Shown here in pieces: positions 5,911 through 12,849 of a DNA stretch of 13,556 nucleotides (its first letter is position 1; each line of letters opens with the position of its first letter). The stretch is taken from NCBI RefSeq assembly GCF_000717345.1, contig NZ_JNZA01000073.1:1-13556 (forward strand), given 5' to 3'. The notes beneath the pieces were generated by a model. The model saw only the letters and a list, made by a program, of their open reading frames with translations, was not told the origin of the DNA and made no database searches. The DNA comes from Streptomyces lydicus (GTDB taxonomy: Bacteria > Actinomycetota > Actinomycetes > Streptomycetales > Streptomycetaceae). A program made the translations under genes and the position numbers.

Positions 5911-7890
5911 GTGACCATGCCCCACGACCAGCCGGCTTCCGCGCCCGGCCCCGCACCCGCGGACGCATCCGACCACGACCCGGCCGAGGCCCCGTTCCTC
6001 GGTCTGCTGGCCACCGGCGCCGCCGCCGAGGAGTACGAGCGCCCGGTGCTCCGGGCCCGGGCCGGGGGCGCGGCCGCCGCGCGGCTCGCCGCCCTGGAGC
6101 GGGCCAAGCTCCTCGCGCTGCGGGTCCGCACCGAACTGGAGGACCGCCGGCGCCGCGAGGCCGAACTCTCCGCGCTGTACGCCACCGCGCACGACCTGGC
6201 CGGGCTGCGCGACCTGGACGCCGTACTGCGCGCGATCGTCCGCCGGGCCCGCTCCCTCCTCGGCACCGAGGTCGCCTACCTCACCCTCAACGACCCCGCC
6301 GCCGGCGACACCTACATGCGGGTCACCGACGGCTCGGTCTCCGCACGCTTCCAGCAGCTGCGGCTCGCCATGGGCGAGGGGCTCGGCGGACTCGTCGCCC
6401 AGACCGCCCGCCCGTACGTCACCGACAGCTACTTCCACGACGAACGGTTCCGGCACACCCGCACCATCGACTCGGGCGTCCGCGACGAGGGCCTGGTGGC
6501 GATCCTCGGGGTGCCGCTGCTGCTCGGCAGCGGCGTCATCGGCGTACTGTTCGCCGCCGACCGCCGCGAGCGGGTCTTCGAACCCGGCCAGGTCGCGCTG
6601 CTCGCCGCCCACGCGGCGCACGCCGCGGTCGCCATCGACACCGCCAACCTCCTCGCCGAGACCCGGAAGACGCTCACCGAACTGGAGGCCGCCAACGAGA
6701 TCATCCGCGACCGCAGCTCGGTCATCGAGCGGGCCTCGGACGTCCACGACCGGCTGACCGAACTGGTCCTGCGCGGCGGCGGCGTCCAGGACGTGGCGGA
6801 CGCGGTGGCCGAAGTCCTCGACGGCGACGTGGAGTTCACCGAACCCGGCCGGGCACCGGCCGCCGCCCTGGACCGCTCGCGCGCCGACGGGCACGCCGTA
6901 CGGGACGGCGCCGACTGGGTCGCCGCGGTCCGGGCGGGCGGGGAGGTGCTCGGTGCCCTCGTCCTGAGCGGTCACCCGGCGCTGGACCCGGTCGACCAGC
7001 GGACCCTGGAGCGGGCCGCGATGGTCACCTCGCTGCTGCTGCTCGCCCGCCGGACCGCCGGCGAGGCCGAGCAGCGGGTCCGCGGCGAGTTGCTGGACGA
7101 CCTCCTGGACGCCGCCGCCCGCGACCCCCGGCTGCTGCGCGAACGTGCCGCCCGGGTCGGCGCCGACCTCGACGCCCCGCACGTGGTGCTGGCCGCGCGG
7201 ATGTCCGGAGCACCGATATCCGACGGCGACGGCCCGCCCCGCCCCGACGGCACCGACCGCCGGCGCCTGTGGTCGGCGGCCTCCCACCTCGCCGCCACCC
7301 GCCACGGTCTGGCCGCCGTACGCGACGGCGGAGCGGTGCTGCTGCTGCCGCTGGAACCCGGCGGCGACCCGGCCCACACCGCGCGGGAGATAGCCGCCCG
7401 GCTCGGCACCGCGCTGCACGTGCCCGTCACCGTCGGCGCCTCGGCTCCGGTACCGGCCCCCGCCGCCCGGCCCGCCGCGGTCGCGGACGCGTACGCGGAG
7501 GCCCGGCGCTGCCGGGAGGCGCTGTGCGCGCTCGGCCGGGCGGGACAGGGCGCGGCCGCCGCGGACTTCGGCTTCCTCGGGCTGCTGCTGGCCGACACCC
7601 GCGACGTGGACGGCTTCGTCCACCGCACACTCGGCGCCGTCGCCGACTACGACGCCCGCCGCGGTACGGAGTTGCTGCGCACCCTCGGGGCGTACTTCGC
7701 CTGCGGGATGAGCCCGGCCCGTACCAAGGACGAGCTGCACGTCCATGTGAACACCGTGGCGCAGCGGCTGGAGCGGGTGGGCCGGCTGCTGGGCCCCGAC
7801 TGGCAGACCCCGGCACGCGCCCTGGAGATCCAGCTGGCGCTGCGATTGCACCAGCTCTCGGCCGCCGTGACGCGCGAAACGGAGGAGTAA
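5911..7890 (+). CDS. GAF-domain transcriptional regulator with PucR/CdaR-type C-terminal helix-turn-helix
   Basis: The product is about 659 aa. A charged helical stretch (about 55-90), probably coiled coil, precedes a GAF ligand-sensing domain (about 98-245, ending in the LLAAHAAHAAVAIDTANL helix). A second helix leads to a long central region, and the end (about 590-650) holds the PucR/CdaR-type DNA-binding domain, with the typical run RTKDELHVHVNTVAQRLERV followed by ALEIQLALRLHQL. Such proteins sense small molecules and often control adjacent catabolic genes, here most likely the dehydrogenase. I prefer GTG 5911, with GAAGG 7 nt upstream; ATG 5905 and ATG 5917 are in frame. No separate promoter is obvious between the preceding hairpin and the start, so expression may rely on read-through. 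The ligand is unknown. Confidence 0.85.
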   Translation: MTMPHDQPASAPGPAPADASDHDPAEAPFLGLLATGAAAEEYERPVLRARAGGAAAARLAALERAKLLALRVRTELEDRRRREAELSALYATAHDLAGLRDLDAVLRAIVRRARSLLGTEVAYLTLNDPAAGDTYMRVTDGSVSARFQQLRLAMGEGLGGLVAQTARPYVTDSYFHDERFRHTRTIDSGVRDEGLVAILGVPLLLGSGVIGVLFAADRRERVFEPGQVALLAAHAAHAAVAIDTANLLAETRKTLTELEAANEIIRDRSSVIERASDVHDRLTELVLRGGGVQDVADAVAEVLDGDVEFTEPGRAPAAALDRSRADGHAVRDGADWVAAVRAGGEVLGALVLSGHPALDPVDQRTLERAAMVTSLLLLARRTAGEAEQRVRGELLDDLLDAAARDPRLLRERAARVGADLDAPHVVLAARMSGAPISDGDGPPRPDGTDRRRLWSAASHLAATRHGLAAVRDGGAVLLLPLEPGGDPAHTAREIAARLGTALHVPVTVGASAPVPAPAARPAAVADAYAEARRCREALCALGRAGQGAAAADFGFLGLLLADTRDVDGFVHRTLGAVADYDARRGTELLRTLGAYFACGMSPARTKDELHVHVNTVAQRLERVGRLLGPDWQTPARALEIQLALRLHQLSAAVTRETEE

Positions 7891-7982
7891 CGGGGCGCCC
7901 GCTCCGGGTGCGCGACACGCCGGGCTGCGGCAGCGTGGTCCCGGAGTTTCCCCTCCGCTTTCCCCGGACAAAGGAGTTCGCC

Positions 7983-8174
7983 ATGGGTGACAACAGCGCG
8001 ATGAACAAGATGAAGGGCAAGGCCAAGCAGAAGGCCGGCGACGCCATGGGTAACGACCGGATGCGCGCCGAGGGCCGCACCGACCACGCCAAGGGCAAGG
8101 CCAAGGGCGCCATGGAGGACGCCAAGGAGAGCCTTCAGGGCATGAAGGACTCCCTCAAGGGCAAGCGGCGCTGA
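7983..8174 (+). CDS. CsbD family stress-response protein
   Basis: This 63-aa, very charged protein consists of short lysine/alanine/glycine-rich helical repeats (KMKGKAKQKAGDAMGN, HAKGKAKGAMEDAKE), the hallmark of CsbD-like proteins; it lacks a signal peptide or membrane segment. In Bacillus csbD belongs to the general stress regulon; the molecular role is unknown. The ATG is preceded by AAAGGAG with a spacing of about 6 nt. The gene lies 92 nt after the regulator gene, and I see no convincing promoter, including no SigB-type GGGTAC box, in that gap. It ends 4 nt before a large hairpin. Confidence 0.85.
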   Translation: MGDNSAMNKMKGKAKQKAGDAMGNDRMRAEGRTDHAKGKAKGAMEDAKESLQGMKDSLKGKRR

Positions 8175-8178
8175 CGTC

Positions 8179-8246
8179 CGGCGGGGGCGCGGCGGGCCGG
8201 CTGCCCCGTCTCCCGGAGCGTCCCACGGCCCGCCGCGCCCCCGCCG
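8179..8246. terminator. Shared bidirectional terminator, 20-bp perfect stem
   Basis: Bases 8179-8198 and 8227-8246 are exact reverse complements (20 bp, almost all G and C) around a 28-nt loop. The hairpin lies between the convergent csbD-like gene (stop at 8174) and the transporter gene (stop at 8283). There is no T tract on either side. Confidence 0.75.
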
Positions 8247-8282
8247 CACATCAGGCCCCGCCGGGGCCCGGCCCTTCGCAGG

Positions 8283-9662
8283 TCAGGTCCCCGCGGACGG
8301 TACGGGCGGCGACACGGCCGCCCCCGCCGGAGCCTCCTCGACCGCCGCCAGGTCCCGGCTGCGGGTCTCCCGCGCCACCCCCACCGCGAGCAGGGTGAGC
8401 AGCGCGGCGGCGATGACGTACAGGGCGATCGGCGTCGGACTGTCGTAGTCGGCGAGCAGCGCGGTCGCGATCAGCGGGGCGGGCGCACCGGCCGCCACCG
8501 ACGCGAACTGGGCGCCGATCGAGGCACCCGAGTACCGCATCCGCGTCGCGAACAGCTCGGCGAAGAAGGCCGCTTGCGGCGCGTACATCGCACCGTGGAA
8601 GACCAGCCCCACGCTCACCGCGAGCAGCAGCAGCCCGAAGTTCCGCGAGTCGACGAGCGCGAAGAACGGGAACGCCCAGGCGGCGACGCCGACCGCGCCC
8701 AGCAGATAGACCGGCCGGCGCCCGACCCGGTCCGAGAGCGCGCCCCAGGCGGGGATCACCGCGAAGTGCAGCGCCGAGGCGATCAACACCGCGTTCAGCG
8801 CGGTCTGTTGGGACAGGCCCGTGTGCGAGGTCGCGTAGACGAGTACGAAGGCCGTGAGGACGTAGTACGAGATGTTCTCCGCCATCCGCGCGCCCATCGC
8901 GGTCAGCACCTCGCGCCAGTGGTGCCGCAGGACCGCGACCAGCGGCATCTTCTCCACCGGCGCGCCCGCCGCCCGCCGCGCCTCGGCACGCGCCAACGCC
9001 GCCCGGAAGACGGGCGATTCATCGACCGACAGCCGCATCCACAGCCCGACGACCACCAGGACGCCGGAGAGCAGGAACGGCACCCGCCACCCCCACGACG
9101 CGAACGACGCCGCCGGCAGCAGCCCCGTCATCAGTGACAGCACACCGGTGGCGAGCAACTGCCCGGCCGGCGCGCCGGTCTGCGGCCACGACGCCCAGAA
9201 CCCGCGCCGCCGGGCGTCGCCGTGCTCCGACACCAGCAGCACCGCCCCGCCCCACTCACCGCCCAGCGCGAACCCCTGCACCAGCCGCAGCGCGGTCAGC
9301 AGCACCGGCGCCGCCGTACCCACCGTGGCGTGCGTGGGCAGCAGGCCGATCGCAAACGTCGCGCCACCCATCATCAGCAGGCTCAGCACCAGCAGCTTCT
9401 TCCGCCCCAGGCGGTCCCCGTAGTGCCCGAAGACCAGCGCCCCGACGGGCCGGGCGGCGAACCCGACCGCGTACGTGAGGAAGGAGAGCAGGGTCCCCAC
9501 GAGCGGGTCGGAACCGGGGAAGAACAGCTTGTTGAAGACCAGCGCGGCGGCCGACCCGTAGAGGAAGAAGTCGTACCACTCGACGGTGGTGCCGATCAGA
9601 CTCGCGGCGACGATGCGCCGGAGGTTCGCGGACGGTGGGGGAGCGGCTGCTGCGCGGGCCAT
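8283..9662 (-). CDS. MHS-family MFS transporter (metabolite:H+ symporter)
   Basis: The 459-aa protein has about twelve hydrophobic segments and the signatures of the metabolite:H+ symporter branch of the major facilitator superfamily: EWYDFFLYG in helix 1 (28-36), GHYGDRLGRKK in the loop between helices 2 and 3 (79-89), RLVQGFALGGEWGG in helix 4, and a second loop SDRVGRRP in the C-terminal half. Relatives (ShiA, ProP, KgtP) import shikimate, proline/betaine or alpha-ketoglutarate with protons; the substrate here cannot be read. A carboxylate related to the neighbouring dehydrogenase is plausible but unproven. The frame is open far upstream (to 10001), but ATG 9662 is chosen because the family N-terminus begins there; only a weak GGAAG precedes it. 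No clear promoter is visible. Confidence 0.9.
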   Translation of the reverse strand: MARAAAAPPPSANLRRIVAASLIGTTVEWYDFFLYGSAAALVFNKLFFPGSDPLVGTLLSFLTYAVGFAARPVGALVFGHYGDRLGRKKLLVLSLLMMGGATFAIGLLPTHATVGTAAPVLLTALRLVQGFALGGEWGGAVLLVSEHGDARRRGFWASWPQTGAPAGQLLATGVLSLMTGLLPAASFASWGWRVPFLLSGVLVVVGLWMRLSVDESPVFRAALARAEARRAAGAPVEKMPLVAVLRHHWREVLTAMGARMAENISYYVLTAFVLVYATSHTGLSQQTALNAVLIASALHFAVIPAWGALSDRVGRRPVYLLGAVGVAAWAFPFFALVDSRNFGLLLLAVSVGLVFHGAMYAPQAAFFAELFATRMRYSGASIGAQFASVAAGAPAPLIATALLADYDSPTPIALYVIAAALLTLLAVGVARETRSRDLAAVEEAPAGAAVSPPVPSAGT

Positions 9663-9830
9663 GTGCACCACTTCCAGGCGGGAAAACAGCGGAAACGTGT
9701 CGGCACAACGTAGAAACCCGCAGGTCAATGGCCCATGTGGTGGGACGCCATACTTCCGCGACGGGGTATGCGGGCAGGCACCATGACACCGCCCCGGCCA
9801 CCCGCCCCTGCGCCCCCGTCCCGGCCGACT

Positions 9831-9888
9831 GACACTCCCCGCATCACTCCCCGCACCGCTCCTGGCATCACTCCCGGCATCAGGGCCG
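9831..9888. repeat. Degenerate 12-bp tandem repeat
   Basis: Units GCATCACTCCCC (9841-9852), GCACCGCTCCTG (9853-9864) and GCATCACTCCCG (9865-9876) follow each other directly, flanked by partial copies ACACTCCCC at 9832-9840 and GCATCAGGGCCG at 9877-9888. The repeat lies just downstream of the acetyltransferase gene and overlaps its stop codon and last codons. It is noncoding apart from that overlap. Confidence 0.6.
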
Positions 9889-10515
9889 GTAGACGCACTC
9901 GGCCAGCGTCGCGTGCTTCTTCCAGCCCAGCGTCTCGTACAGCGCGCGCCCGGCGGCGGTCGCGCCGAGAACGCCGAGGACCGCGCCGTCCGCCACGGCA
10001 CTGTCGACGAGCGTACGCATCACGAAGTCGCCCAGCCCGCGCCGCCGATGGGCCTCGTCGGTCCGTACCCGGTCCACGACCACGGCTTCCCCCAGGGCCG
10101 CCAGCTGCCCCTCGGCCGCCGGCTCGCCCGCCGCGTCCCGCACCCGGACGCAGGTGACGGCTCCGACGGACTCCACGGTCGCGGTGTACCCCTCGGGCGC
10201 GACCGGGTGCGTGGCCATCAGGTCAACCGCCATCAGATGTCCGGTCTCCTCCCAGGCCACCACCCACCCCGGGGGCAGCCAGGGCTCGATCTCCGCCGGC
10301 TCCGCGGGCATTTTCATCCAGGTACGCGGCACGGACACCGAGGCAGCGGCGCTGCGGACCCACGCCTCCTCGGTCTCGGGCAGCACATGGCGTCCCACCT
10401 CGTCGGGGTTGTCGGCCACTTCGATGTAGTACCCCCAGGGCTTCTCGACCGGCGGCGGTGTCCGCCGGGACACGGCCCAGCCCGCCACCCAGGTCCTGAC
10501 CATCTCCGCAACCAT
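9880..10515 (-). CDS. GNAT family N-acetyltransferase
   Basis: The 211-aa protein ends in a GNAT fold: a strand LGEAVVVDRVRTDEAHRRRG contains the acetyl-CoA pyrophosphate-binding motif Arg157-x-x-Gly160-x-Gly162, followed by the helix of motif A and the C-terminal ALYETLGWKKHA (191-202) typical of motif B. The N-terminal half (about 1-110) is rich in tryptophan and proline (PWGYY, RTWMKMP, PWLPPGWVVAWEE) and is not part of a standard GNAT core; it may shape the acceptor site. The acceptor is unknown. I chose ATG 10515 because GGGAGGG sits 5 nt before it; the frame extends to 10563. A small hairpin (GGCCGT-ACCA-ACGGCC, 10535-10550) lies in the leader. It follows the second NUDIX gene by 128 nt on the same strand, without overlap. 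Confidence 0.85.
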   Translation of the reverse strand: MVAEMVRTWVAGWAVSRRTPPPVEKPWGYYIEVADNPDEVGRHVLPETEEAWVRSAAASVSVPRTWMKMPAEPAEIEPWLPPGWVVAWEETGHLMAVDLMATHPVAPEGYTATVESVGAVTCVRVRDAAGEPAAEGQLAALGEAVVVDRVRTDEAHRRRGLGDFVMRTLVDSAVADGAVLGVLGATAAGRALYETLGWKKHATLAECVYRP

Positions 10516-10643
10516 CAAGCCCTCCCGAAGCCATGGCCGTACCAACGGCCGCGTAATAGCCACCTATCGAGAGCGCACATTACATCGCCGCGGTGGCCGG
10601 GACATTCGGATTAAGTGGGCGCCGATCACGTTCAGCGTCACGC

Positions 10644-11129
10644 TCACGGCTGCTCTGTCGGCTGGGCGCCGTCGGGCTGCAGGACGACGCGTGCGGACGA
10701 CGTGACGCCGGTCCGGTGCTGGAGAATGACCTGCTCGGCCCACGGGCACATCGTCAGCCTGGGCATCACGTGGGCGTCGAACCAATGCAGCATGATGCCC
10801 TCCGTGAGCGGCAGAGCCGCGGCGTCGCCGTTCCAGTGGCCGAGATAGATCTGGATGTGGCCCTTGGTGACACCGTCCGGCCGCCGGTCTTCCAGCAAGG
10901 CGAACGGGACCAGGTCGGGGATGCTCAGCCGGGCTTCTTCCCACAGTTCACGGGTGATTGCCTCGTGCGGGCTCTCGCCCGGTTCGGGGCCGCCCCCGAT
11001 CAAGGACCAGGTGCCGGGGTCGCAGATCTCCGGCTTGTTCGCGTCCCGCAGGTGCAAGAGGTACTGGCCGGCGTCATTGACGAGCATGGCCGCGGTGCCC
11101 GTGGGGGCGGGAGGGGTGGTGCTGTTCAC
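10644..11129 (-). CDS. NUDIX hydrolase (second)
   Basis: This 161-aa protein has a Nudix box at 46-68: Gly46, Glu52, Arg60-Glu61 and Glu64-Glu65 are all in place, with Arg67 where the consensus has Gly. Upstream, GTAAMLVNDAGQYLLHLRD forms the first strands and TWSLIGGG leads into the box. Sequence outside the box differs clearly from the NUDIX protein encoded at 3671-4168, so the two are not recent duplicates. The substrate is undetermined; a nucleotide-sanitation or mRNA-cap-like role cannot be told apart. The GTG at 11129 is preceded by GGAGG with 4-nt spacing; an upstream in-frame start at 11162 lacks this. It may be co-transcribed with the acetyltransferase gene 128 nt downstream. Confidence 0.9.
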   Translation of the reverse strand: MNSTTPPAPTGTAAMLVNDAGQYLLHLRDANKPEICDPGTWSLIGGGPEPGESPHEAITRELWEEARLSIPDLVPFALLEDRRPDGVTKGHIQIYLGHWNGDAAALPLTEGIMLHWFDAHVMPRLTMCPWAEQVILQHRTGVTSSARVVLQPDGAQPTEQP

Positions 11130-11451
11130 GGAACCTCCATGGGGGTGAGCCCGCAGGGGCATCGCCGGGAGTGGAGAGCGAGTTGGGCTTATCTACCCCG
11201 ATTGGCGGGCTGGGGCATCATGCGCGCTCGGGTGGGGCGTACGTCTCGCCGATGTTCGAGCCGCAGAGGGGCCGTGAGGGGTCGGCGCGGGGGCGGCGTG
11301 GGGAGTGGTGGGGTTTCGTAGGGCGCTGCTGAAGATGTGTCAATACCCGGGTGGGGATCGGGTACCAGCAGTGGTGAAAGCCGCCGCAACGGAGCGGCAG
11401 GTGTCCATTCGGGTCGGCCGATGTGTTGTCGGCCCCGGAGGAAAGGCCACC
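11130..11451. other. Divergent intergenic region between the second NUDIX gene and the small membrane protein genes
   Basis: No credible gene is present in these 322 nt. It holds the Shine-Dalgarno of the NUDIX gene at its left end, a short AT-richer patch TTATCTA near 11190-11196, an 8-bp palindrome ACCCGGGT at 11345-11352, a GGGTAC box at 11360-11365, and GGAGGAAAGG at 11437-11446 serving the gene at 11452. Confidence 0.6.
11341..11365 (+). promoter_or_regulatory. Possible SigB-type promoter
   Basis: GGGTAC at 11360-11365 is an exact match to the -10 box GGGTA(C/T) of streptomycete SigB-type sigma factors. The -35 is poor: CAAT at 11341-11344 stands at the right 15-nt spacing but should be GNNT. 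If used, the leader before ATG 11452 would be about 80 nt. A sigma factor of this family is encoded at the right edge of the window. Confidence 0.3.
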
Positions 11452-11625
11452 ATGCTCTTCCTGGTTGTAGCTCTTTTCCTTTTCGGTGTTCTGTTGGGGA
11501 CCGCGGGGCACGTTCCCGTGCCCGTCACCGTGACCGCCGGCGTTGTTGTCGCCGCGTGGCTGGTGGTGTTCTTCCTGAAGGAACGCCGTAAGTCGACCAA
11601 CTCCCTCAAGGGGGCCCGCCGATGA
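11452..11625 (+). CDS. Very small membrane protein, 57 aa
   Basis: Two hydrophobic segments (about 1-17 and 24-42) separated by a short HVPVPV turn are followed by a basic tail (KERRKSTNSLKGARR), which by the positive-inside rule places the C-terminus in the cytoplasm. I recognise no family. The ATG is supported by GGAGGAAAGG 5-10 nt upstream; the frame also extends upstream to 11305 without a better start. The stop codon overlaps the next gene's ATG as ATGA, so the two are translationally coupled. About half of the first 14 codons after ATG end in A or T, unlike most genes here. Confidence 0.7.
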   Translation: MLFLVVALFLFGVLLGTAGHVPVPVTVTAGVVVAAWLVVFFLKERRKSTNSLKGARR

Positions 11626-11888
11626 CCTCCACCTGGATTCCGCTGAAGACCGGTCCGCGCCCGCAGGCGGACCGCATGGCCGTGGCCGCGTTCGTCTGCG
11701 GTCTGGTGGGCATTCTGGTCTTCAATGTTTTCTTCGGCCCCTGCGCGGTGCTCTTCGGAATTCTCGCGCTGGCCCGCGGCACGATCCGCCGGCTGCGTGC
11801 CTGGCTGGGGGTGGCCTTCGGGGTGCTCGACCTCGTGCTGCTCGTGGTGCTGTCGTCGGTCGACGGCACCGTCAGCTGGCACCTGTGA
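11622..11888 (+). CDS. DUF4190-like small membrane protein, 88 aa
   Basis: The protein has a short polar N-terminus (1-18, with ADRMAVAAF leading into the membrane) and two long hydrophobic segments (about 19-49 and 60-80) joined by a basic loop ARGTIRRLRAW. The pattern M-A-V-A-A-F-V-C-G-L-x-G-I-L followed by GILALARG resembles DUF4190-type proteins, which are common in streptomycetes and have no assigned function. Its ATG overlaps the stop of the 57-aa gene (ATGA), so the pair form an operon and may act together in the membrane. A hairpin follows 19 nt after its stop. Confidence 0.75.
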   Translation: MTSTWIPLKTGPRPQADRMAVAAFVCGLVGILVFNVFFGPCAVLFGILALARGTIRRLRAWLGVAFGVLDLVLLVVLSSVDGTVSWHL

Positions 11889-12231
11889 ACCTCGTCCGGA
11901 CCTCGGCCGGCCGCTTCTCGGCCCGGCGTCGTTCTGCCTCGTGAGAAGGGTGCTGCCGGGCCGGGCGCTCCGTGGCCTCGTCGCATTATTGAGGCCGCCA
12001 CTGCTCCCGGGGCCGCCTGGGCTGATCGGCTGACGCGTCGGCGGCCTGCTGCGCTCGGCCACGTTTCCCGTGCAAATATTGCGACCGGCCGTACTCAACC
12101 AGGCCGTGCCGGGAATGGCGACGGACCCATGGGGCAGCGGAATTCTGACGGGCCGCGGCACGCCTGCCGAACGGGCAGTCCCGTCCGCCCGATGGATATC
12201 CAAAAACGTCGAGTGGAAACGGAAGAAGTTT
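11889..12231. other. Gene-free region upstream of the ferritin-like gene
   Basis: These 343 nt carry no convincing gene, although the ferritin frame is open back to 12070. It holds the hairpin at 11907-11927, a second stem GGCCTC/GAGGCC (11974-11979 and 11991-11996) with loop GTCGCATTATT, a small hairpin ACGGG-CAGT-CCCGT at 12171-12184, and AT-richer patches (CAAATATTG near 12073-12081, GGATATCCAAAAACG near 12194-12208). I could not fit a promoter with correct spacing. Confidence 0.5.
11907..11927 (+). terminator. Hairpin after the two-gene membrane protein operon
   Basis: CCGGCCG at 11907-11913 pairs with CGGCCCGG at 11919-11926 (one bulged C) around the loop CTTCT, and G11906 can pair with C11927. 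It lies 19 nt after the stop at 11888. No T tract. Confidence 0.4.
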
Positions 12232-12777
12232 ATGGCTGACTTTCTCACCGACATCAAAACGCTCAGGGAGCGGGCACGCCAAGAGATCGACAAGGGCCCG
12301 GTCACCGATGCGTACGGGGCGGATCTGGAGCGTGTGCTGCAGGTGCTGAACGAGGCACTCGCCACCGAAATCGTGTGCACGCTGCGGTACAAGCGGCATT
12401 ACTACACGGCTTCCGGGCTGTATTCGGAGCCGGTCGCGGCGGAGTTCCTGGAGCACGCCACACAGGAGCAGGAACATGCCGACAAGGTGGCGCAGCGCAT
12501 CGTGCAGCTGGGTGGCAAGCCGGACTTCAACCCGGACACGCTGACGCAGCGCGCCCACGCCACCTATGACGCCAGCGCCGACCTGCTCGAGATGATCAAG
12601 GAGGACCTGGTGGCCGAGCGGGTGGCCATCGCGGCGTACACGGAAATCGCCCAATGGCTCGGGGACGGCGACCCCACCACCCGGCGGATCTTCGAGGATC
12701 TGCTGGCGCAGGAGGAAGAGCACGCGGACGATCTGCGGGGGCTGCTGGAGCGGATCCCCCAGGACGCCAAGCGCTGA
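12232..12777 (+). CDS. Bacterioferritin-like ferritin-family protein lacking the heme methionine
   Basis: This 181-aa four-helix protein has the full di-iron (ferroxidase) ligand set of bacterioferritins: Glu46 (ATEIV), Glu79 with His82 (QEQEHAD), Glu129 (VAERV) and Glu161 with His164 (EEEHAD). It should oxidise and perhaps store iron in the cytoplasm. In E. coli Bfr the heme-binding Met52 directly follows the first ExxH glutamate; here that position is Gln80, so heme is probably not bound the same way. Length is slightly above the usual 155-160 residues because of about 25 extra N-terminal residues. I chose ATG 12232, preceded by GGAAGAAG, rather than the upstream in-frame start at 12070, which would add 54 non-conserved residues. 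It converges on the sigma factor gene. Confidence 0.85.
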   Translation: MADFLTDIKTLRERARQEIDKGPVTDAYGADLERVLQVLNEALATEIVCTLRYKRHYYTASGLYSEPVAAEFLEHATQEQEHADKVAQRIVQLGGKPDFNPDTLTQRAHATYDASADLLEMIKEDLVAERVAIAAYTEIAQWLGDGDPTTRRIFEDLLAQEEEHADDLRGLLERIPQDAKR

Positions 12778-12828
12778 TGGTCTCTGTTTTTCTCCCCGCC
12801 GTCCCTTGCGGGGGCGTCGCTTCTTACC

Positions 12829-12847
12829 CGTAAGGGGACGTAAGGGA
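12829..12847. repeat. Tandem direct repeat after the ferritin-like gene
   Basis: CGTAAGGGGA (12829-12838) and CGTAAGGGA (12839-12847) follow each other directly. The copies can also pair with GTCCCTT at 12801-12807, and CTTAC/GTAAG (12823-12827 and 12830-12834) form a small inverted repeat. The cluster lies just before the strong terminator. Confidence 0.5.
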
Positions 12848-12849
12848 CG

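Noticed and set aside
4230..6266. 678-codon - strand open frame across the lipoprotein and dehydrogenase genes
   Set aside because: It overlaps two supported genes in other frames and shows Arg/Gly/Ala-rich, domain-free sequence; a GC shadow.
5788..7971. 727-codon - strand open frame antisense to the GAF/PucR regulator
   Set aside because: Composition is Gly/Val/Arg-rich without domains; the + strand frame has a clear GAF and helix-turn-helix domain and a ribosome binding site.
9678..9735. TTGACC and TACGTT boxes on the - strand as a transporter promoter
   Set aside because: Only about 10 nt separate the two boxes, far below the 17-18 nt needed, and no other -35 fits TACGTT.
9764..9769. GGGTAT as a SigB-type -10 box on the + strand
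   Set aside because: No GNNT at 14-16 nt upstream and no credible + strand gene follows.
9663..10001. N-terminal extension of the transporter to 10001
   Set aside because: The added 113 residues are Arg/Ser/Gly-rich, cross the 12-bp repeat and part of the acetyltransferase gene, and the family N-terminus starts at 9662.
9735..10157. + strand open frame through the 12-bp repeat
   Set aside because: Low-complexity Pro/Arg sequence antisense to the acetyltransferase gene, without a ribosome binding site or domain.
3671..11129. The two NUDIX genes as a recent duplication
   Set aside because: Outside the Nudix box the proteins do not align by eye, and promoter type and strand differ.
12794..12813. 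CCCCGC/GCGGGG hairpin with the neighbouring TTTTT as a T-tract terminator
   Set aside because: The T run (12787-12791) lies before the stem on the + strand and becomes an A run after the stem on the - strand, so it cannot serve as a Rho-independent T tract in either direction.
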